A stretch of 64,000 nucleotides of DNA from Mixophyes australis. Lineage: Eukaryota; Chordata; Amphibia; Anura; Limnodynastidae. Positions 55,800 to 64,000 of the stretch are shown one piece after another; the stretch's first letter is position 1; the number at the start of each line of letters is the position of its first letter. The translations under genes and the position numbers were made by a program. The notes beneath the pieces are model-generated. The model was not told the DNA's origin. It saw only the letters and a list, made by a program, of their open reading frames with translations, and did not search any database. The stretch covers positions 398,402,117-398,466,116 of the forward strand of contig JAVHZZ010000001.1 of the NCBI GenBank assembly GCA_036250195.1, in the 5' to 3' direction.

Positions 55800-56850
55800 T
55801 AAGACTCCCTAGTATAAAATAAAAAGGGTATCTGTAACTTAAATGTCCACTTGAGAGAATACACAGGTATGTCCTTTCACCCATTTTATATAAGAAACAG
55901 ACGCCATTAAAAACCATAAAGTAGATGGCAGGGTTACTTAACTTAAGTGTACTATATGTCATTGTTATATATAACAATAGATGGCAGCTACATCTAAACG
56001 TACATTGTAAGAGTTATAAAAACAGAATTTAATGTTCCCTTAATTGAAAACTGAAAGCCATCTAGAAAATATTTTCTCACGAAACCAAATCCAAATAAAA
56101 GCTGTTTCTCTCTGCTTCCTCCCCTCTTCCAGCAGTTTACTAGCCTTAACTTATGGGTAGACCAGAAAGCGGTTTCTCTGCTCCAGAAATCAGAGAAATG
56201 GCTTCCCTTGTAAGCATTGCTGTTGTAATGATGCCATGATGCTAATAGGGGAAGCTCTGCCTTTTTTTTATCACTCTGGGTCCGTGGTATTAACATATCA
56301 TCATCTGTACCCTAGGCTGAAGATGACACAGAAATCATTAAGAGCAAAGCACCACTGAAGTGCGGGACATATTTAGCAGCCCACAAAATAATCATACATT
56401 AATAAACATAACAGCAACATGGTAACAAGTAAACCTTTCTAGTATTATTTTGTTGTGAAAAAGTATAAAAAGATGTCAGAACTTCAGTGGTTTTTCCCTA
56501 ATTTCCATCCCACTTAGGTTGTTAGGGTAAAAGTGGGATACCATGAAAAAAATTAAATGGGAAGAATTATATTACATGTGGTAATGTGGTTGTTGCTTGT
56601 GGTGTTGAATATGAAGTTGTATTTAGAGTTTTAGTTGGAGAATTTGTCAGTAAATTGATGGTTGTGATTGGGGCAATGCAATTATAATAGTACCTTACAG
56701 GGCTGCACATACATGGTTTCGAAGTTAGGACACAAACGTGCATGTAATCAACACCACCAACTTGTTAATCAGCCCACTATCTTGTTAAAGGAACACTAAC
56801 ATCAATAATATTCTTTGCTTAATGTTCTGTTCTTATTAGGGAACAGTAAA
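55800..56850. other. No recognised feature
   Basis: AT-rich; the 100-codon minus frame at 55994-56296 shows no domain. Confidence 0.5.
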
Positions 56851-56858
56851 TGTCAGAC

Positions 56859-57651
56859 CAGTGGTTCCCAAACTCTCTCAGTTTGAGGCACCCTTAGGGT
56901 CTTCATATTTTTTTCAAGGCATCCCTAATCCAAATAATACATATAAATGTAAGAGAAAATATTTTTTTCTTCAATTAGATTTCTGTCAAAGAACAATTTA
57001 CAGCACTCATTAACAGGAATAAGATCGAACAAACTAAAACAACAATATGTACAAAAATCATCACACTGTGCCACTTCATCACTTTGCGCCCTCCTTCATC
57101 ACTCCGTGTTCTCCTTAATCACACTGTGCCCCTTCTCAACCACACTGTGCTCCTTCATCATAACACTGTGCCCTTTCACCATCACTCTGAGCCCTTCCTT
57201 TATCACACTAAGCCCCTTCACCATTATACTGTGCCCCTTAATAATAACACTGTGCCCTTCACCATTATACTGTGCCCCTTCATGATCACACTGTTCCCAT
57301 TTATGATCACCCTGTGCCCCTTCACCATTATACTGTGCCCTTCAAAATCATATTGTGCCCCTTCACCATTGTACTGTGCCTCTTTATAATCACAATGTGC
57401 CCCTTAACCATAATACTGTGCCCTTTCATGATCACACTGTACCATCCATCATGCTTTTACCCCTCAATCGCAGTTTTCCATCACTATTTCTAATCTGTTT
57501 CTTTACTTGGCCTTCTTTCTTCAGGCTCCTCCTTGAGCCGTAATGGTGAAAAAAAAAATATTATTATTTTTTTAACATTTTTTGTCCGTTGGACAAGCAG
57601 CCTTGGCCATGCAACCCCAGGGAACCACAGTGCACACTCTGGGAACCGATA
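56859..57651. mobile_element. hAT-like element with an internal degenerate minisatellite
   Basis: The left end CAGTGGTTCCCAAACTCT is a typical hAT end; the right end read inwards has GGTTCCCAGAGT. TGTCAGAC (56851-56858) and TGTTAGAC (57652-57659) flank it, an 8-bp duplication with one change. No transposase motif. The interior is largely the array at 57065-57440. Confidence 0.65.
57065..57440. repeat. Degenerate minisatellite, about 18-24 bp unit
   Basis: Repeats of the type CACCATTATACTGTGCCCCTT / TCATGATCACACTGTGCCC, at least 15 diverged units. The overlapping plus-strand frames (57084-57543), with repeated PLHHYTVPF-like peptides, are by-products. Confidence 0.85.
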
Positions 57652-57659
57652 TGTTAGAC

Positions 57660-58680
57660 ATAACACACAAAGCAGTAGAAGTAGCACTTTCTCCTTATAG
57701 AAACCAAGGGATTGCAAGTGGAGTTTTTGTACACATTAGATTACAGAATGAAAAATCTTTGTATGTCCTTGTGACAAGTTGGGTCCAATTTGCATCATCT
57801 TCCCCATCTGTCACTGGAAGCCCACAACTCCTAAAGCCCCTGCAACATCACAAATGTGTGTAATGGGTTAAAATGAGGAGTTGCTCTTCATCAACTGGAA
57901 TTAGGAATATCGTTAACCAGGTCTGGCACTATTGTTCTCTCCTGGACTCCTGACAGACTTGGAGGCACCAGCCGAGCAGTGGAGTGCTACATGTGAGGAG
58001 AATCCTAATTGCTGCCTATCCTCAACCCATCTTTCCATCCCAGCAAACCCTGAACCAAGTTAACCTAAGACTACCTATGCAGAGTGGGATTCCCACCACA
58101 GGAAATTTGGACACTTTAAAAGAGCCTGTAGGGGATCTAGAGGGTATTTCAGCTACCTTGTGATTCCTGCTCCAGTTGCTGTAATTTAGAAGCCTCAGTG
58201 TTACGCATCCTATCTATTTGCCTGACTGCTGAGGACCTCTGCTCCATACAGAGTTGCTCGTGGGTCTGTTCACCTTGCGAGCCTACAGCAGGAAGACTGG
58301 GATTCACATCTCTGCCAAGCTGGTACAGAGCATTTTAGCCGAGTGGTCGGGATCAAGCAGGAAGAGGATCACTGCATCCGTCTGGCCAGTAGAGTATATT
58401 CAGTAGGAGACGGACGATCTAAAGGATTCTTTGCTCTGGCAGCATATTCAGCACCCACTCACTAGACTATAACTTGCCCGGGGGCAGCATAACTTCACTA
58501 GGTTCATGCACAGTAAAGACTGTTCAAACTTATAATGGGATTTTGTTCTTTAAAGGCACTGGGAAACTTTGAGGGTGTTGTTTGGAGTGTGGTGAGCCCT
58601 TGGGGTTTGATTTAAAGTGTATATCTTTAGTGGCTATTGCTTGCATAAAATGTTCATCTTTTGTAATAAAGATATTGCTT
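57660..58680. other. Unassigned region, possibly LTR-derived
   Basis: Contains CTCCTGGACTCCTGACAGAC and CATCTTTTGTAATAAAGATATTGC (AATAAA near 58666) immediately before the L1 start. The composition is like the 3' end of an LTR, but no TG...CA ends or duplication were found. Confidence 0.35.
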
Positions 58681-58681
58681 C

Positions 58682-59846
58682 TGGGGGGCGTGGCCTGTCA
58701 GCCATATCAGACGGCCGCGCGGATTTGGAGCTCCGGGGAAAACCTCCTAATTGGGCACCTAGTGAGCCTTTCCACCAGCCACAACCCCACCTTCCCGGCT
58801 CCCGCTACTTACCGGAGTTACCCGCTGTGCTCCGCTCCACTCACGAGACGCCCACTGTGCTCCCAGGCCATCCAGCACCTCTGAGGCCTAAATCGCGCTG
58901 AAAAGCCGGGGCCTCGATTTTTCCGGTCCCCGCGGACGCCATCTTGTCGCGGGAGCGTTTCCTCCCTCAGGACCCCTAGATTGTTGTGTCAGCCTCCTTC
59001 TCCTCTGGATCTAGGATCCCCTCTGAAGCGCCCGGCGGGGCTGTGCAGCCTGGACGTCCACACTCAATCTGGGACCTGCTCCTGAGATGCTGCCGCAAAA
59101 TTGATCTCCCCCTGCCCTCCAATAAGTGGTGAGTGACTGCTCCCTCCTTCTGCCTGGATCACTGACAAAACAGCACACTCTTGTACTGTGTAAAGAAGAT
59201 CCTTCCAGCAGCTTAACCTCTGTCCCCAAACTCTGTAGATCTGAGAATCTCCTCTTCACCAAATGTAGAAGTGACCCTCTCTGAGGCTGGCTACCCCACA
59301 ATTCTGTAAGACCCCCTGCTGAGGATAAGGGTCCGGAGGGTCATAAATATCCACTGTCACTATACTACTCAGATCAACCAGATCTATACAATCAAATTGC
59401 CTGACTATCTGCACTTTTCAAAACCAGTGCTGCCACCTAGTGGCCAATACCTGGCATTGTATTCTGTAATTTCCTAAAGAATAATACATATATACCTATA
59501 AGTCTCTCCAGTTTCTGCATATTACCAGAGAAATAATAGCACCAACCTAAAGTTTACCCTTCCACTTGGTAGCCCCTACTTTAACCACAGCTCAACTTAC
59601 TAACACACATTGTGTGCTACCAGTACTATGTGGTGACTTCCCATACTAAGAGGGGCCTTGGCTGTCAAATTCCTCACAATGTTGGAGCTCCCACGTTTCC
59701 CTTCAATTCTTCCGCCCTACGAAGTGCGGATGCCTGGGTGCTGATTATGCCCTTCTACTCCCCTGGGCCCTGAACCATATGTAACGAAGCAACCAAACCT
59801 CCTAACCCACCATTTCTTCAACTGGTTTCCCTCCTATTCTACCACG
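58682..59846 (+). promoter_or_regulatory. L1 5' UTR
   Basis: About 1.17 kb. GC-rich at the start (GACGGCCGCGCGGATTTGG, CCCCGCGGACGCCATCTTG), becoming AT-richer. Full-length L1s carry an internal pol II promoter here; GCCATCTTG resembles a YY1 site, which is used near the start of human L1. The promoter role is inferred. Confidence 0.55.
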
Positions 59847-60815
59847 ATGCCCAGAGGAGGTAAAAAACCGCTGGGAGGCGATCTCCTTCCTTATCTCTCC
59901 AAACAGAAAACTCCGGCCAGATCCAGTGAACACTCTGATTCGGATCCGGACACTGAGGATTGCTCTCCTATGACTCGCCAAGATTTCCTATCCCTCCTCA
60001 AAGAACTGAAGGATGTCAAAGCATCGGTCCAAGCCCTCCACTCACTAAAAGCAGACATTGCTGGCATAGGTGATAGAACAGATCATCTTGAACACAGAGT
60101 GGAAGAAGTAGTAACTTATCAACAATCACATGAAACGGATCTCAACCAAATCCGCCAAGATATTGTCCAACTTCAGGAAGGGCAGGAGGACCAAGACAAT
60201 AGAGCACGACGCAACAATCTGAGAATCCGCGGAATCCCGGAACAGGTTGAACCCGCTCACTTGGACCTTTATCTCAAGAAACTTTTCACCCAGCTCTCAC
60301 CTTCGACTCCCGAGGAGCTCCTTCTCCTAGATAGAGCCCATCGGGCACTGAGACCCCGCTCCCAGGATCCATCCCAACCCAGGGACGTCATCCTTAGAAT
60401 GCACTACTTTACGGCGAAAGAAGACGTCATGAGAGAAGTCCGCCGCCTTCAATCTATCACCTTTGACAACGCTAACCTTCAAATCTTCCAAGATCTCTCC
60501 CCACTCACCCTAGCCAAAAGAAGAGACTTTAAGCCTATCACCACACTTCTCCGTCAACGACAAATTAAATATCGCTGGGGATTCCCCTTTCGCATCCTGA
60601 TATGGCATCAGGGCTCAATGCTTATGGCCAGAACTCTCTCTGAAGCCCAATCCCTGCTTCCGAAACTTGGAATCACTACTGGTCTTCCAGCCACATCCGA
60701 ATCATCCTCTCTTCCTGAGAGAACAGCAAGACCTTCGCCACGTCAAACTCCCAACACTGAATGGACCACCGTACCGGCATCATCACCACCGCCTAACGAA
60801 GCTTCCGGGACTTGA
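59847..60815 (+). CDS. L1 ORF1 protein (RNA-binding chaperone)
   Basis: 322 residues. It binds L1 RNA as a trimer and is needed for retrotransposition. Basic, disordered N-terminus (MPRGGKKPLGG...), coiled coil about 43-115 (heptad-rich LKELKDVKASVQALHSLKAD, DHLEHRVEEVV, LNQIRQDIVQLQEGQEDQDN), RRM about 122-205 starting RRNNLRIRGIPEQ, and a C-terminal domain about 206-275 (LQIFQDLSPLTLAKRRDFKP, KYRWGFPFRILI), then a Ser/Pro-rich tail. This is the standard L1 ORF1p order at the usual length (about 300-340). The ATG context ACCACGATGC and the lack of an earlier in-frame Met with homology support the start. Confidence 0.94.
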   Translation: MPRGGKKPLGGDLLPYLSKQKTPARSSEHSDSDPDTEDCSPMTRQDFLSLLKELKDVKASVQALHSLKADIAGIGDRTDHLEHRVEEVVTYQQSHETDLNQIRQDIVQLQEGQEDQDNRARRNNLRIRGIPEQVEPAHLDLYLKKLFTQLSPSTPEELLLLDRAHRALRPRSQDPSQPRDVILRMHYFTAKEDVMREVRRLQSITFDNANLQIFQDLSPLTLAKRRDFKPITTLLRQRQIKYRWGFPFRILIWHQGSMLMARTLSEAQSLLPKLGITTGLPATSESSSLPERTARPSPRQTPNTEWTTVPASSPPPNEASGT

Positions 60816-61985
60816 TTACCCTTATCAGGTTTTGTTGTTCTTTTTTCTACACTATGTGTTCTTTTTCTCTCCCTGATGTCCAGCCTAGGTGCTGCACGTT
60901 GGAGAGAGCCTATGTATAGCTCGGGGTCTTCGCTTCCGGTGAGGTCCCCCTCCCCCCCATTTTGAGAGGTTCACACAGGAACACTACTTTATTCTATGAT
61001 ATTTACCTCTTATTGTTTTATATGTTACTTCCTATATCATTATATAGGTATGTTAGTCTTATCTAGCGTTAACTGGCGGGCCCTGGCTCCTATTGGCCCT
61101 TTTCCTCCTGTGAGGGACGGGGCGGTTGGACCTGGAGTCCCTCAAACTGTTCTGCATTATGTCCGTTACTAGTACCGTTTTTTAGCATCTTTGCTATGTG
61201 CTCCTGTGTTGCAGACCCTCACCACACGTGCCTTCTGATTGCCCACGTTTTCATTTGTCTAATCCTCCTGCATTATTTACATACCTGACCTGCTTTGAAT
61301 GGGGGCTGTTACATGAGACCACCCAATTACTTACTAATCTTTGTTTTACTGCATTATCAATTGATACCACTTTACCAGGAGCAATTGTAAAATGTATCGT
61401 TATATGGTTCTAGTATTTTACTGCAATACCACTTGATGCTACTCTACCATGCTTAATGTTAAAATGTTTACTTACATTGTTATGTTTTGCTCCATACTCC
61501 TACCCCTCGCCATACCTTTGACCTCTCCCTCCCACACTCTTGACCACCCCCCTCCTATACTTCACCTCAACTCCCACCCCTTATAATACTATACAATTTC
61601 ATTATCCCTACCTCCCTCCCAGGTTGCTTCGCCCAATACCCACATTTAATCCAGTTCCAATGTCTCTATCTCAGGTTCCCCAAGGGGAGACACCCCCCTG
61701 ACCCGTTCTCTATGGTCTGCGCGATGCGTCTACTGGATGCCTCGCCACGCTCCCCTGGAGCTCTTAGCTCCTTTGCTGACCTATGTGCTCCCCCAGCACA
61801 TAGTAACCCCTCCCGATGTCGGCACCACTGGTCCCGGCCTACTTTGCCGTGTGACCCACTTCCTACCCTTTCCCCCCCTCTCCCCATTACTAACCTTTCC
61901 CTTCTTCCAACTGACCACATGAAACATTCACCCACCAGCCGCACTGCACCAAGCCATCTCCTGATTTTTTACCTCCTCGCTGCAC
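60816..61985 (+). other. L1 inter-ORF region, 1.17 kb
   Basis: Non-coding, pyrimidine-rich in its second half (CCCTCCCACACTCTTGACC, CCTCCCTCCC). Frames at 61198-61413 and 61712-61996 have no domain. The length is far above the about 60 bp of mammalian L1. Confidence 0.7.
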
Positions 61986-64000
61986 ATGGGTCTTAGAGTC
62001 CTCTCATTTAATGTTAAAGGGCTGAACAGCCCTCAGAAAAGGGGTAAGCTTTTCACTACCCTCAAACTCTATTCGGGCGATATAATTTTCCTTCAAGAAA
62101 CACACTTCCAACACAATTCCCATCCCGAACTCCGTTCAAAAGCATATCCTGATACACACCATGCATGTGATCACACATCTAAAAAACGGGGAGTTACAAT
62201 CTTATTTGCCCGCCATCTCACCTTCGAACCCATTGATTCCCTAGCAGACAAAGAGGGTAGGTACCTTATCTTAGTAGGCAGAATTAATAATAAACTTTAC
62301 ACCCTGGTTAATGTATATGCTCCCAACCAACACCAGAACCGCTTTTTCTCAAAACTAGATGTCTTAGTGTCCCGTCTGCGTCAGGGAGACCTTATCGTAG
62401 CGGGAGACTTTAATACTGTCTTGAATAACTCCTTGGACCGTTCCACCCCTGTGGCCGCACCCTCTTCCGCTTCGGACCCAACATCCTCCAAGTCGCTCCT
62501 CAGTCTCATGAAATCCCAGCTTCTTTACGACTCCTGGAGAGTGAAAGAACCGACTGCGCGTGATTATACATATTACTCTCCACCCCATCATTCTTATTCA
62601 CGAATAGACATGATCCTGCTCAGCCATGATTTAGCATTGAGACTCCAGACGGCTCAAATACATCCGATAATCTGGTCTGACCACTCTCCAATTTCTATAG
62701 ACCTCTGCGGCTTCTCAAACCGCCCCCGCCCCATGACGTGGCGCCTCAATGATTCTCTATTACACAACGTGGATATACTCTCCCAGCTCGGGGCTCGCCT
62801 TGAAGAATTCTTCGAACTCAATGACACCCCAGAGATCTCTAGGACTACTCTTTGGACGGCACATAAGGCAGTCCTGAGGGGACACTTAATCAGCATTGCC
62901 TCTAGGAAGAAAAAAGAAACTTTCACCTTGACTAACGATCTATCCCTCAAACTTCAATCCCTAGAAACCCAACACAAAACCACTCCAGACCCTGCCACTT
63001 TACTAGCCCTCCGCGAGACCAAGGCCCAACTTGATCTCCTTTTTTCCAAACAAGTAGCCAAACGCCTTAAATGGCTCCGTCAATCCTTTTATGAAAAGGG
63101 AGACAAGGCGGACAAAATCCTAGCGGCACGGCTTCGCTCAGCCAGGACCCACAAAAACATTATAGCAATCCGGGATTCCAACAACCAACATCACCACGAC
63201 CCCACTGCTATTAGAGAGGCTTTCCAACAATACTATTCCGCCCTCTATAACCTCACAGGCCCACCCCCCTCCTCACAACACTCCAACGCAACACTGATCT
63301 CAGACTTCCTTGCTACATCTAAACTCCCTAAGCTATCCCCTCAAGCCCTTCAACAGCTTAATGAAGAAATCTCAATAGAGGAAATCCAACTCGCTATTAA
63401 GTCACAAAAAAGTGGCAAATCCCCAGGCCCCGATGGCTTTACAGCATTCTATTACAAGAAATTTTTGGGCTTGCTTGCTCCCCACCTGCACTCTCTGTAC
63501 AATGGTGCCCTTCAAGGGACCCCCTTCCCACCTGAAATGCTCGAAGCCAGAATTGTAGTCATCCCAAAAGATGGAAAGGACCCACTCCACTGCGCCAGCT
63601 ACAGACCCATTTCCCTCCTCAACCTGGACCTGAAGATATATGCTAAATTTCTGGCAAATCGCCTGAATGAATTTCTCCCATCATTGATCCACTATGACCA
63701 GGTGGGTTTCATTCCGGGGCGCCAGGCGAGAGATAACACCAGGAGAGCCATTGATGTCATCCACATTGCAAACACCAGGAGATCCCCCACTATTCTTCTC
63801 TCTCTGGATGCTGAAAAAGCATTTGATAGGATCTCCTGGGGTTTTATGAGAGCAGCTCTCGAGGCCTTTGGCTTCACTGGTGATTTTCTCACCGGCGTCC
63901 TGGCACTGTATTCCTTGCCCTCGGCTAAAGTCCTGATCAACGGCACACCTTCAAATTCGTTATCCATCCAAAACGGTACGAGACAAGGTTGCCCCCTCTC
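61986..64000 (+). CDS. L1 ORF2 protein, endonuclease and RT (cut by window end)
   Basis: Endonuclease/reverse transcriptase that nicks the target and copies L1 RNA. Start ATG at 61986 follows an in-frame TGA 24 nt upstream. About 671 codons are open to the edge. Endonuclease (1 to about 240): LRVLSFNVKGLNSPQK, IIFLQETHF, LVNVYAPNQHQNRFF, LIVAGDFNTVL, YSRIDMILL and IWSDHSPISIDL carry the Asn, Glu, Tyr, Asp-x-Asn and Ser-Asp-His residues of APE-type enzymes. RT: KSGKSPGPDGFTAFYYKKF, IPKDGKDP, SYRPISLLN, YDQVGFIPGRQARDNTRR, LSLDAEKAFDRISW (first catalytic Asp) and NGTRQGCPL at the window end; the FADD box lies outside. No damage seen. Confidence 0.95.
   Translation, partial: MGLRVLSFNVKGLNSPQKRGKLFTTLKLYSGDIIFLQETHFQHNSHPELRSKAYPDTHHACDHTSKKRGVTILFARHLTFEPIDSLADKEGRYLILVGRINNKLYTLVNVYAPNQHQNRFFSKLDVLVSRLRQGDLIVAGDFNTVLNNSLDRSTPVAAPSSASDPTSSKSLLSLMKSQLLYDSWRVKEPTARDYTYYSPPHHSYSRIDMILLSHDLALRLQTAQIHPIIWSDHSPISIDLCGFSNRPRPMTWRLNDSLLHNVDILSQLGARLEEFFELNDTPEISRTTLWTAHKAVLRGHLISIASRKKKETFTLTNDLSLKLQSLETQHKTTPDPATLLALRETKAQLDLLFSKQVAKRLKWLRQSFYEKGDKADKILAARLRSARTHKNIIAIRDSNNQHHHDPTAIREAFQQYYSALYNLTGPPPSSQHSNATLISDFLATSKLPKLSPQALQQLNEEISIEEIQLAIKSQKSGKSPGPDGFTAFYYKKFLGLLAPHLHSLYNGALQGTPFPPEMLEARIVVIPKDGKDPLHCASYRPISLLNLDLKIYAKFLANRLNEFLPSLIHYDQVGFIPGRQARDNTRRAIDVIHIANTRRSPTILLSLDAEKAFDRISWGFMRAALEAFGFTGDFLTGVLALYSLPSAKVLINGTPSNSLSIQNGTRQGCPL

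Larger units (their letters stand above)
58682..64000 (+). mobile_element. L1 retrotransposon, 5' 5.3 kb, apparently intact
   Basis: GC-rich 5' UTR starting GGGGGGCGTGGCCTGTCAGC (about 58682-59846), ORF1 (59847-60815), a long inter-ORF region (60816-61985), and ORF2 open from 61986 to the window end inside the RT domain. No stop or shift was found in either ORF. The 3' end, tail and target duplication lie outside, so full length is not proven. Confidence 0.9.

Noticed and set aside
55796..55977. First about 60 codons of the 362-codon minus frame
   Set aside because: Similarity to L2 RT begins only at about 55795; the upstream codons are host sequence that happens to be open.
57084..57543. 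Three overlapping plus frames with HHYTVPF-like peptides
   Set aside because: Translated minisatellite in several frames at once.

Overview
This window looks like intergenic DNA from a large-genomed vertebrate, most likely an anuran amphibian. That is an inference from the mix of repeats: Ty3 chromovirus, DIRS-like, L1, L2, Harbinger, hAT, Tc1/mariner and a V-SINE-like SINE. There are no operons or bacterial signals. I recognise no host exon, tRNA or rRNA gene; every coding region I can support belongs to a transposable element.

Layout. 1-2.5 kb: decayed DIRS/Ngaro-type tyrosine-recombinase retroelement (RT/RNase H end, recombinase, SGNH hydrolase), split by a SINE that itself carries an hAT MITE. 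3.3-4.5 kb: dead Tc1-like element. 6.2-7.5 kb: dead mariner-like element. 13.6-16.6 kb: L1 tail and an L2-like tail carrying an hAT element. 19-23.3 kb: Harbinger element (MYB-like gene on +, transposase on -), with a 1.1-kb hAT element inserted in the MYB-like exon. 25.7-27.2 kb: hAT-like element filled with a 29-30 bp minisatellite. 28.6-31.7 kb: an old repeat split by a 5'-truncated L1 (17-bp TSD) and a palindromic hAT MITE. 33.4-35.5 kb: SINEs, a foldback element and a MITE. 38.9-40.7 kb: solo chromovirus LTR. 45.2-55.8 kb: an L2 LINE split by a solo LTR and, 20 bp on, by a complete 8.3-kb Ty3 chromovirus. 56.9-57.7 kb: another hAT-like element with a minisatellite. 58.7 kb to the end: the 5' 5.3 kb of an apparently intact L1 (ORF1, then ORF2 open to the edge).

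The chromovirus (46588-54869, minus strand) is the centrepiece. Its 2013-bp LTRs differ at four sites I could find, it has a 5-bp TSD, and gag and pol are open. Three RNA-level features can be read from the sequence: (1) a GGGAAAT slippery heptamer followed after 6 nt by an H-type pseudoknot, explaining a -1 gag-pol shift; (2) a 10-nt primer-binding site complementary to the predicted 5' end of the element's own transcript, about 31 nt downstream of a TATA box, which points to Tf1/sushi-type self-priming; (3) a very long R-U5 leader (about 1.8 kb) built from repeated hairpins, one family showing a compensatory base-pair change.

About half of the window between these elements has no structure I can name. 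Those stretches are listed with what little they hold.
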